DNA of 39,836 nucleotides from UBA791 sp963602355 (GTDB taxonomy: Bacteria; Cyanobacteriota; Vampirovibrionia; Gastranaerophilales; Gastranaerophilaceae): assembly GCA_963602355.1 (NCBI GenBank), contig CAVCIU010000011.1, positions 1 to 39,836 of the forward strand. The letters are read 5' to 3'. Position numbers and translations under genes: made by a program. The number at the start of each line of letters is the position of its first letter. The first letter of the stretch is position 1. The notes beneath the pieces were generated by a model. The model was not told the origin of the DNA. It ran no database searches and saw only the letters and a program-made list of their open reading frames with translations. Positions 23,923 to 30,903 of this stretch are shown piece by piece.

Positions 23923-24657
23923 CTAATCCCTTCCAAATCTGTCGTCTTCAATATCTGGACGACGTTTGTTGTTTGTAGGATTTTTCAAGAAAGTTAACCC
24001 TTTTGGAGAAAGTGTTTTGTTAACTTCAACTTTTCCGTTGTAATAGACATTTATATGGTATTGGTCTGGAATGTTAACCCCTGTGTTTGTGTTAGGTTCT
24101 GCAGAACCATTTACATCTACCATTATTGTTAACATTGGACTTATACCTGATAGAGAATGACAACAAGTAGGTGTGTAAGATGCTGCGTTTTGACTTTGCG
24201 TTACAATCCATTGCATGCCATCTGTTGTTGTAAAGTTACAAGAATAATCTGAACAAGTTGCTCTTGTTGTATTTAAAGATGCACAAAATGTTCTTACTAA
24301 TTTTGCGCCAGTTGTGCATTTAGAATTGTCTACCAAATCGTGGTATGCATAATATGTTGCCTTCATGTTTGGATTAGATGTATCGCCAAGTCCTGTTTCT
24401 AAGAAACCTCTTTGGCATTCTTGAGTTAAGTTGTTACAAGTTAAATTTTGATAGCTAACTGGATATAAATTATCATCGTTAATAAGGTTGCTAACAGTGT
24501 TTTCTATAGTTGAATAAGCCTTTTTGAAAAGTACTTTTTCAGAGCTAGGTCTGTTTGTGCTAACAGCAGGAATTACATGTGCAGCAATGATTGAAAGCAG
24601 TATTAAAGTGATAACCGCTTCTGCTAATGTGAATGCTTTTTTAGTGTTTTGTAACAT
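23923..24657 (-). CDS. type IV pilin/pseudopilin-like protein, first of three
   Basis: 244 residues. The leader MLQNTKKA is followed by FTLAEAVITLILLSIIAAHVIP (prepilin cleavage A|F, Glu+5). The cysteine pattern 'SKCTTGAKLVRTFCASLN', 'CSDYSCNFTTTDGMQW' matches its siblings, with an extra 'CCHS' insertion. It then has 'VDVNGSAEPNTNTG' and 'INVYYNGKVEVN'. AAGGAG lies 9 bases before the ATG and an extended -10 box upstream, so it heads the operon. Three paralogues in a row suggest minor or alternative subunits of one filament. Confidence 0.88.
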   Translation of the reverse strand: MLQNTKKAFTLAEAVITLILLSIIAAHVIPAVSTNRPSSEKVLFKKAYSTIENTVSNLINDDNLYPVSYQNLTCNNLTQECQRGFLETGLGDTSNPNMKATYYAYHDLVDNSKCTTGAKLVRTFCASLNTTRATCSDYSCNFTTTDGMQWIVTQSQNAASYTPTCCHSLSGISPMLTIMVDVNGSAEPNTNTGVNIPDQYHINVYYNGKVEVNKTLSPKGLTFLKNPTNNKRRPDIEDDRFGRD

Positions 24658-24677
24658 TCTCTGAACTCCTTGCTATT

Positions 24678-24686
24678 ATTATACCA
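24678..24686 (-). promoter_or_regulatory. extended -10 promoter of the pilin operon
   Basis: On the minus strand TG-G-TATAAT (TATAAT at 24678-24683) lies about 20 bases before the first pilin ATG, leaving a short leader with AAGGAG. Confidence 0.6.
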
Positions 24687-24822
24687 TGAAGATTTCAACC
24701 TGTGCAATATTAAGCAAAATTAACCCTCTTAACTTGATTTTTTAAATTGTTTATTGTACACTAATAATACACTTAGTCTTTTTTAAGATTTACAATTTAG
24801 AAATTTAAGGGAAATCCAACAA

Positions 24823-25488
24823 ATGATAAAAAAATTTATGTTAACTATTATCACATTAGTGATGTTAGTATGCCCCAATTTAAAAGCTAACGCAAATAAC
24901 GTAGACGATATAAAAGCAAAAATCGTAAAATCAGCTATCGAATTGGGTATCGATCCAGCTTTAGCATTGAGTATTGCTAAAACAGAATCAGGTTTTAGAC
25001 ATGATACTACTAGCCACAGAGGTGCTGTTGGTGTATTCCAATTAATGCCTTCTACTGCAAAACGTCTTGGTGTTAATCCTTACTATTTAAGCGATAACAT
25101 CAAAGGTGGTTTGATGTATTACAAGATGATGTACAAAATGTACGGTTCAACAGAATTAGCATTAGCAGCATATAATGCAGGTCCTGTTGCTGTAAAAAGA
25201 TACAACAAAACAGTTCCACCAATTGGTGAAACAAGAAAATTTGTAAGCTCAATTATGAAAGAGTATTCTTACCAAAAAACTAATCCAGATAAGGCAATCA
25301 GAAGTGTTCCTAAAAAAACACCTCCAAAATTCTCATTTGATGTAACTCCTGTAGCAAAATCAAAACCTTATGTTACAACAGTTCCTTCAACAAACAAACC
25401 TATTGCTTCTGTAGTTCCAGTAGTTAAGATACAAAAAGTAAATCATACTCATATGAATGAAAATGCTAACGGGGTTTTACAAATTTAA
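24823..25488 (+). CDS. lytic transglycosylase (SLT family 1), secreted
   Basis: 221 residues. Signal peptide about 1-24 ('FMLTIITLVMLVCPNLKANA'). The SLT domain follows: 'ALSIAKTESGFRHD' with catalytic E55, 'GAVGVFQLMPSTAKRLGV', and 'ALAAYNAGPVAVKRY', all standard for Slt70/MltC-like enzymes that cleave peptidoglycan glycan strands to 1,6-anhydro ends. The last ~70 residues are a low-complexity Lys/Pro/Val linker without a domain. AAGGGA precedes the ATG. It is transcribed divergently from the pilin operon, so it could open the wall for filament assembly, but that link is only positional. Confidence 0.92.
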   Translation: MIKKFMLTIITLVMLVCPNLKANANNVDDIKAKIVKSAIELGIDPALALSIAKTESGFRHDTTSHRGAVGVFQLMPSTAKRLGVNPYYLSDNIKGGLMYYKMMYKMYGSTELALAAYNAGPVAVKRYNKTVPPIGETRKFVSSIMKEYSYQKTNPDKAIRSVPKKTPPKFSFDVTPVAKSKPYVTTVPSTNKPIASVVPVVKIQKVNHTHMNENANGVLQI

Positions 25489-25494
25489 TTTTAC

Positions 25495-25503
25495 TGGTAT
25501 GAT
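25495..25503 (+). promoter_or_regulatory. extended -10 promoter of the NUDIX-secG operon
   Basis: TG-G-TATGAT with a weak TTTTAC at the -35 spacing. Transcription would start near 25510, about 25 bases before the ATG. Confidence 0.4.
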
Positions 25504-25534
25504 ATAGAAGAAGAGAGTTTTAGTAGTAGGAAAT

Positions 25535-26221
25535 ATGTTTAACGAGACAAGAACACACGAAATAACAGTCGATACAGTTATCTTATCAATGTTTGATGAC
25601 GAATTAAAAGTATTACTTATTAAGCGTCATACAGAACCTTTTAAAGATAAATGGGCTATTCCTGGTGGTTATGTAAGAATGAGCGAAAATTTAGACCAAG
25701 CCGCAGAGAGAGTCTTAAAAGAAAGAACTGGTGTTGAAAATGTATTTTTAGAACAGTTATACACATTTGGCGACCCTCTTCGACACCCTACTTCAAGAGT
25801 TATTACTTGTGCTTACTTTGCACTTGTTAGAGCGAAAGATGTTCAAATCTTCTCTGACCCAGATGTTGCTTGGCACAATGTAAATGACTTGCCACCTCTA
25901 GCTTTCGACCATAATCAAATTATTACTTATTCTCGTAAAGCTACAAGAGAAAGATTAGAAGTTTGTCCAGTTGCATATCAATTATTGAATGAAAAATTTA
26001 CTTTGACTGAAATGCAAAAAGCTTATGAATTAATTATGGGCAAACAATTAGATAAACGTAATTTTAGAAAAAAAGTTCTTTGCACTGAGGGGTTAATCGA
26101 ACTTAACGAGTTCTCAAAATCTACTTCTAAACGTCCTGCAAGACTTTATACATTTGATAAAATCAACCTTGATTCTATAAGAGGTCATTTTATTATTAGT
26201 AACAAGGAGAAAGTATGTTAG
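25535..26221 (+). CDS. NrtR-like NUDIX/winged-helix protein
   Basis: 228 residues. The N-terminal NUDIX domain (about 1-140) has 'WAIPGGYVRMSENLDQAAER' and 'LEQLYTFGDPLRHP', typical of the NrtR/ADP-ribose group. The C-terminal part ('LTEMQKAYELIMGKQLDKR', 'ARLYTFDK') matches the winged-helix half of that family. The Nudix box is degenerate: G45 and E51 are present, but the RE-U-x-EE core reads RVLKER, with V60 and R64 in place of two Glu. It may therefore bind rather than hydrolyse ADP-ribose-type ligands, as NrtR regulators of NAD metabolism do. It overlaps secG by 7 bases. Confidence 0.85.
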   Translation: MFNETRTHEITVDTVILSMFDDELKVLLIKRHTEPFKDKWAIPGGYVRMSENLDQAAERVLKERTGVENVFLEQLYTFGDPLRHPTSRVITCAYFALVRAKDVQIFSDPDVAWHNVNDLPPLAFDHNQIITYSRKATRERLEVCPVAYQLLNEKFTLTEMQKAYELIMGKQLDKRNFRKKVLCTEGLIELNEFSKSTSKRPARLYTFDKINLDSIRGHFIISNKEKVC

Positions 26222-26439
26222 CTTTTATTTGGATATTACAAATTGTTTCAGCTGTATTATTAATCGTATTAATTTTATTACACTCACCTAAAGGTGATGG
26301 TATTGCTGCAATTGGTGGTGCATCTCAAATGTTCTCATCTCAAAAATCAGCTGAAAAAGGTTTGAATAAATTGACTGCATACGTTAGTGCTATATTTTTA
26401 GTTTGTACATTTTTATTAGGTTTCGGAATCGTAGGTTAG
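26215..26439 (+). CDS. secG: preprotein translocase subunit SecG
   Basis: 74 residues with two membrane helices ('FIWILQIVSAVLLIVLILL' and 'AYVSAIFLVCTFLLGFGI') flanking the loop 'HSPKGDGIAAIGGASQMFSS', the SecG signature in its short cyanobacterial-type form. It assists SecYE in protein export. AAGGAG lies inside the preceding gene just before the ATG. Confidence 0.93.
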   Translation: MLAFIWILQIVSAVLLIVLILLHSPKGDGIAAIGGASQMFSSQKSAEKGLNKLTAYVSAIFLVCTFLLGFGIVG

Positions 26440-26449
26440 ATACGTTCCT

Positions 26450-26779
26450 ATGTTATACAAACGTTGGTATGATAAAAATCCTAAACTAAGTGAGTTGGTT
26501 GCTTATTTAGAAGAGCAAGATGCAGAAGTTCAAGATGCTTTTGCACAACATTTGTTGCAGATTTTGATGTACGAATTTAATTTTAATTTGGATAAAGAAA
26601 TTAGTAAGTTAGCTCAACCTTGCGATTATTCTTATAACCGCTGGTATGATGAAAATATTGAACTTTTTACTATTCTTCAATTTATCAAGACCTTGACTGA
26701 TGATGAACAATCATATCTTGTAGATAGTGTTGTATCCCACGTTTTAATTGAAAATATGAAAGAGTTGAACAATGACTAA
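26450..26779 (+). CDS. 109-residue protein with an internal duplication, function unknown
   Basis: Helical, acidic and soluble, with no known family. Two related halves are visible: 'YKRWYDKNPKLSELVAYLEE' at residue 3 onward and 'YNRWYDENIELFTILQFIKT' at residue 62 onward. They share RWYD-x-N-x-x-L and then 'DAEVQD'/'DDEQS' followed by a hydrophobic helix. It starts 10 bases after secG and overlaps the SDR gene by 8 bases, so it is co-expressed with them; this supports a real gene despite the lack of a good ribosome site. Confidence 0.75.
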   Translation: MLYKRWYDKNPKLSELVAYLEEQDAEVQDAFAQHLLQILMYEFNFNLDKEISKLAQPCDYSYNRWYDENIELFTILQFIKTLTDDEQSYLVDSVVSHVLIENMKELNND

Positions 26780-27488
26780 AAAAATTCTTGTAACAGGTGC
26801 AACTCGTGGAATTGGACGTAAAATCTTTGAAGAAATGCAATCAGTTGGTGAAGTTTTTGGACTTGCGAGAAACTCAGAAAAGTTAGAAGAGTTAAAAACT
26901 TTAGGTGCAAAAGATGTCCTTCAATGTGATATTTTAAATGATGTTGAAGGTGCAAAAGAATTTATTTATAACAACGGTATTAATGTTTTAGTCAATAATG
27001 CAGGTATTTATAATTATTCTGCTCTTGTTGATGAAGACGAAAATGTTGTGAGAAATATTATCAGAACTAATGTTGAGGCTCCAATTATTCTTTCAAAATA
27101 TGTTTTAAAAAATATGAAAGAGCAAAAATGGGGTAGAATTGTTAATATTGGTTCGATTTCTGGAGTTATGGGAGAGGCAAATGCTTCTGTTTATTCTGCA
27201 TCAAAGGCTTCTTTGATTGGGTTTTCAAAAGCTTTAGCACTAGAGGTTGCTCAAGATAATATTACTGTTAATACGATTAACGCAGGTTGGGTTGATACAG
27301 AACTAGGTAACGACTCAATTGAGGATTCTGAGTTTTCAAAAGAAGAAATTATGGAGATTATTCCTCAAAAACGTTTTGTTACACCAGAAGAAATCTCAAG
27401 ATTGATTAAATATTTGATTTCTGATGATGCAAGAGGAATTACTGGTCAATCAATAAATCTTTGCGCTGGTTTAAGTGTTGGATATTAG
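26772..27488 (+). CDS. short-chain dehydrogenase/reductase (FabG-like)
   Basis: 238 residues. A classical SDR: the cofactor loop TGATRGIG begins at residue 8, NNAG is at 75-78, a serine at 128 or 130 in 'NIGSISG', and catalytic Y141 and K145 in 'YSASK'. 'NTINAGWVDTEL' follows. It is NAD(P)H-dependent; 3-oxoacyl-ACP reductase (FabG) is possible, but no fatty-acid genes are adjacent and the substrate is open. Last gene of the NUDIX-secG operon, followed by a strong terminator. Confidence 0.88.
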   Translation: MTKKILVTGATRGIGRKIFEEMQSVGEVFGLARNSEKLEELKTLGAKDVLQCDILNDVEGAKEFIYNNGINVLVNNAGIYNYSALVDEDENVVRNIIRTNVEAPIILSKYVLKNMKEQKWGRIVNIGSISGVMGEANASVYSASKASLIGFSKALALEVAQDNITVNTINAGWVDTELGNDSIEDSEFSKEEIMEIIPQKRFVTPEEISRLIKYLISDDARGITGQSINLCAGLSVGY

Positions 27489-27507
27489 AAATAAAATTTT
27501 AATATAC

Positions 27508-27549
27508 TAAAAGGCGAAATTTTTACGTAGTAAAAATTTCGCCTTTTCT
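27508..27549. terminator. bidirectional intrinsic terminator
   Basis: A perfect stem AAAAGGCGAAATTTTTAC / GTAAAAATTTCGCCTTTT lies between the SDR gene (+) and mazG (-). The 120 bases from here to the mazG stop hold nothing recognisable. Confidence 0.92.
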
Positions 27550-27667
27550 TCTTACCTCAAGTCCGGTTTTTATCCCGTCATTAGCTATATTGTCTTAGAT
27601 TTGTTAATAGTCTTCGACACATATTTTTAAGTGTCCTTTACTACTATACATTATTTTTGAAAATTTT

Positions 27668-28441
27668 CTATAATTCTTGAGAGCTATTTTTTGCGGATTT
27701 CCAAAGTTTGTCAAATTCTTCAAAAGAGTATTCTGTCAAAGGTTTTGTAGCTAATTCTTCCATTTTTCTAAAACGTTTCATAAATTTTCTGTTAGCTGTG
27801 ATTAAACATTGCTCTGCATCAAGCTTGTGCCAACGAGCCAAATTTACCACTGCAAAAAAGATGTCGCCCATTTCTTCTTCCATATGTGCTATGTCGTTTT
27901 CTTCGCAAGCTTCGTCAAATTCTTTAAATTCAGATTCTATACATTCTTTAAGTGTTTCTCTTTTATCCCATTCAAAACCTACTTTTACGGCTCTTTTAGA
28001 AATCTTTTGAGCTGTCATAAGAGCTGATTGAGATGTTGAAATACCGTCCATTTGAGATTTACGCTCAGTTTTTTCTTCTTGTTTAAGCTTATCCCAATTT
28101 ACTACGACGTCATCTGCAGAATTAACTTTTGCATTTCCAAAAACGTGAGGGTGTCTGTGGATAAGTTTATCCTTCAATTCTTTTGCGACATCTTCTAGTG
28201 TAAATTCATTGTGTTCTGATGCAATTTGAGAATGTAAAAGCACTTGCAAAAGGACATCACCCAGTTCTTCTCTCAAATGTGCTGGATCTTTTTCGTCAAT
28301 TGCGTCCACTGCTTCATAAGCTTCTTCAATCATATTAGGTCTAAGAGAAGTATGAGTTTGTTCTCTATCCCAAGGACAGCCGTTTTCTGAACGTAGAATT
28401 CTTACAACTTCAATCAATTCTTCTAAATTTTTATATTGCAT
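27668..28441 (-). CDS. mazG: MazG nucleoside triphosphate pyrophosphohydrolase
   Basis: 257 residues with two MazG repeats. The first has 'GCPWDREQTHTSLRPNMIEE' and the metal-binding pattern EEAYE ... EELGD; the second has 'ESEFKEFDEACEEND' with EEEMGD. MazG hydrolyses non-canonical or excess NTPs to NMP and pyrophosphate and is a housecleaning enzyme. GAGG lies 9 bases before the ATG. It is divergent from der. Confidence 0.95.
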   Translation of the reverse strand: MQYKNLEELIEVVRILRSENGCPWDREQTHTSLRPNMIEEAYEAVDAIDEKDPAHLREELGDVLLQVLLHSQIASEHNEFTLEDVAKELKDKLIHRHPHVFGNAKVNSADDVVVNWDKLKQEEKTERKSQMDGISTSQSALMTAQKISKRAVKVGFEWDKRETLKECIESEFKEFDEACEENDIAHMEEEMGDIFFAVVNLARWHKLDAEQCLITANRKFMKRFRKMEELATKPLTEYSFEEFDKLWKSAKNSSQEL

Positions 28442-28468
28442 AAATTTTTACCTCAATTTTCATGTCTA

Positions 28469-28477
28469 TGCTACAAT
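28469..28477 (+). promoter_or_regulatory. extended -10 promoter of der, leaderless configuration
   Basis: TG-C-TACAAT (TACAAT at 28472-28477) is followed by seven bases and then the der ATG at 28485. There is no ribosome binding site and no convincing -35. Confidence 0.55.
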
Positions 28478-28484
28478 AAAAACT

Positions 28485-29819
28485 ATGAAAAGAAAACCGA
28501 TAGTAGCAATAGTTGGAAGACCAAATGTAGGTAAATCTACATTTGTTAATCGTCTTTTGGGTAAACGTCATTCAATTGTTGATGACCAACCAGGTGTAAC
28601 TCGTGATAGAATTTACACTGATGTTGAATGGCAAAATAAATGGTTCACAGTAATCGACACAGGTGGGATTATTCCTGACGATGACGACGAAATTATGAAC
28701 TCTATTTTCGACCAAGCAAAAATTGCTTGCGAAGAAGCAGATAAAATTATCTTTGTTGTTGACGGCAAAGACGGTGTTCACCCAGTTGATGAAGCTATCG
28801 CAAATATTTTGCGTATGACTGACAAACCTGTTTTCTTGGTAGTAAACAAAATTGACTCATACCTTGAAAACAATATGTGCGCTGATTTCTATTCATTGGC
28901 TATTGGTGAACCTCACGCAATTTCTGCACTTCATGGTTCTGGTGGAGTTGGTGATATCTTAGAATTAATTACAGAAGATTTTGAAATTAACGATGAAAAA
29001 GAAGAAGATGATGGCAGAATTAAAATCGCTATCGTAGGTCGTCCTAACGTTGGTAAATCTTCAATTACAAACGCACTTTTGAATAAAGAACGTGTAATTG
29101 TTTCAGGCGTATCTGGTACAACTCGTGATAGTATCGATAGTTTAGTTCATTACGACGGTAAAGAGTTTATCATCGTTGATACTGCAGGTATTCGTAAAAA
29201 AGCTAAAGTTGACTGGGGTGTAGAAAAATTTGCTGTTGATAGAGCAATTCGTTCTATCAGAGATTGTGATGTAGCTATCCTTGTAATTGATGCGACTCTT
29301 GGTATTTCTGATCAAGATAAAAAAATCGCTTCAACAATTACAGAGGCTGGTAAAGGTATTATCATTGCCGTAAACAAATGGGATTTGATTGAGGATAAAA
29401 AATCAAATACGATTGGTGAATTTGATAAGAAAATCTCAAAAGACATTCCATTCTTAGAATATGCACCAAAAATTTATATCAGTGCAAAGACAAAACAAAG
29501 ATTAACAAGTATTTATACAAAAACTCAAGAAGTTTATGAACAATGCACAAAACGTATTTCAACTGGTTTATTAAACAAAATCATTAACGAAGCATACGTT
29601 ATGAACCCACCACAAAGTGTTAAGAATAAACGTCTTAAAATTCTTTATACAACACAAGTTGGGGTTAAACCACCTACATTTGTTATTTTTGCAAACAATG
29701 CGGACTTGTTGAAAGACCATTACAAGAGATATTTGGAAAACAAATTGAGAGAATCTTTTGGATTCTTCGGTACTCCAATCCGTATTTCTCTTCGTGAACG
29801 CAAAATGAAAAACAAATAA
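28485..29819 (+). CDS. der: ribosome-assembly GTPase Der (EngA)
   Basis: 444 residues, the normal Der length. It has two tandem GTPase domains: GRPNVGKST near residue 11 with DTGG and NKID, and GRPNVGKSS near residue 185 with DTAG and NKWD. A C-terminal KH-like domain follows ('KILYTTQVGVKPPTFVIFAN'). It is essential for 50S subunit maturation. The start is the standard family start. The 3' end abuts the convergent ldpA-like gene with no terminator between them. Confidence 0.97.
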   Translation: MKRKPIVAIVGRPNVGKSTFVNRLLGKRHSIVDDQPGVTRDRIYTDVEWQNKWFTVIDTGGIIPDDDDEIMNSIFDQAKIACEEADKIIFVVDGKDGVHPVDEAIANILRMTDKPVFLVVNKIDSYLENNMCADFYSLAIGEPHAISALHGSGGVGDILELITEDFEINDEKEEDDGRIKIAIVGRPNVGKSSITNALLNKERVIVSGVSGTTRDSIDSLVHYDGKEFIIVDTAGIRKKAKVDWGVEKFAVDRAIRSIRDCDVAILVIDATLGISDQDKKIASTITEAGKGIIIAVNKWDLIEDKKSNTIGEFDKKISKDIPFLEYAPKIYISAKTKQRLTSIYTKTQEVYEQCTKRISTGLLNKIINEAYVMNPPQSVKNKRLKILYTTQVGVKPPTFVIFANNADLLKDHYKRYLENKLRESFGFFGTPIRISLRERKMKNK

Positions 29820-30746
29820 TTAGTAAGTTGAATTGATTAAATTTCTTGCAATTTCAACAGCCTCGTTAAAAGATTTTTCGTCTTCTAAAAGGTTTGTTTG
29901 TTCTACGTATTTTTTTACAATTTTACGAGCATAAGAACCAATTGCAACACCGTTTATATCAACATTGCAAAGATTTGCCAATTCTTTTGTTTTAGAATTT
30001 GTTCCCCCTGAAAGCACAATATAAACAGGTAAATTATTTTTTTGAATAACCTCTGCCATTGCAACAGCTTGAAGAGTTGTTTTGTAATTATCAATTCCGC
30101 CACTCATTGGGTTTCCGTCAGCTTGAATTATTGTTGAATACGGCTTTCTGTTTTTAATAAGTCTTTCTATGCGTGAAACAACTTTCTTGTCGCCTAATAT
30201 TGAACGGTCAATGCAAAGGCTCATCACTCCAGAGTATTTGCTTTCAATATATCTCCAGTTGTGTTCAACGTCATCTTCGTTGTCAGAACAAGCGTGAAGT
30301 TCGATACATTGTGGATTATATTTTAAAACTTCGGGTAAAACTTCTTCTAAATCTCTAGTTTTTGAATAAGTTTCAATTGCACTGTTAGGACAAGAAGGAA
30401 TACATTGTTTGCAACCAACGCATTTGTTTTCATCAATTACAGAATTATGAATAGCGTTTTGAATACAAATATCTTCGCAAGCTAAGCAACCAACGCATTT
30501 TGACTGATTAATAGTTGCTTTAACTGTATGTGGGTCATCTTTTATTCCATAAGAAAAACATAAAATCGCATTAGGGCAAGTTTCTTTTGCAATCTTTGCA
30601 ACTTCATCACTCATACATAAATCAAAGACTTTGCAACCTGCTTCATAATAAATTTTCATTAGTTTTGCAATAGAATTAACATCTTCGTTTCCTGCTCCAC
30701 AAACGAGTTTGAAATATTTATTTGATTTTAAAAGTTCTTCTATCAT
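29820..30746 (-). CDS. LdpA-like iron-sulfur protein
   Basis: 308 residues. The N-terminal 'YFKLVCGAGNEDVNSIAKLM' followed by 'YEAGCKVFDLC' resembles the opening of cyanobacterial LdpA. Two ferredoxin-type [4Fe-4S] sites follow: C84, C87, C90, C94 ('CVGCLACEDIC') and C109, C112, C115, C119 ('CVGCKQCIPSC'). The C-terminal half looks like a TIM-barrel-type domain. In cyanobacteria LdpA senses redox state and feeds the circadian clock; no clock gene is in this window, so the role here is open (redox sensing or an enzymatic Fe-S protein). GAGGA precedes the ATG, with TATAAT (30762-30767) upstream on the minus strand. Confidence 0.75.
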   Translation of the reverse strand: MIEELLKSNKYFKLVCGAGNEDVNSIAKLMKIYYEAGCKVFDLCMSDEVAKIAKETCPNAILCFSYGIKDDPHTVKATINQSKCVGCLACEDICIQNAIHNSVIDENKCVGCKQCIPSCPNSAIETYSKTRDLEEVLPEVLKYNPQCIELHACSDNEDDVEHNWRYIESKYSGVMSLCIDRSILGDKKVVSRIERLIKNRKPYSTIIQADGNPMSGGIDNYKTTLQAVAMAEVIQKNNLPVYIVLSGGTNSKTKELANLCNVDINGVAIGSYARKIVKKYVEQTNLLEDEKSFNEAVEIARNLINSTY

Positions 30747-30798
30747 ATTGTCCTCATGAAAATTATATGAGAAATAAAAAGTTTTACAAATTTTTTGT

Positions 30799-30822
30799 CA
30801 AGTCCGTAAAAATACGGACTTG
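30799..30822. repeat. perfect 10-bp inverted repeat
   Basis: CAAGTCCGTA-AAAA-TACGGACTTG lies in the 157-base gap between the ldpA-like gene and the tail-fibre-like gene. Neither side carries a clean T-run, so it is an uncertain terminator and could equally be an operator or insertion scar. Confidence 0.5.
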
Positions 30823-30903
30823 AAATCTTAAAAATAATTTTTTAAAATAGAAGGAAGCTCTTAATTATAATAATGATTAAATTTTCGCCTAGAAAGGATT
30901 AAA

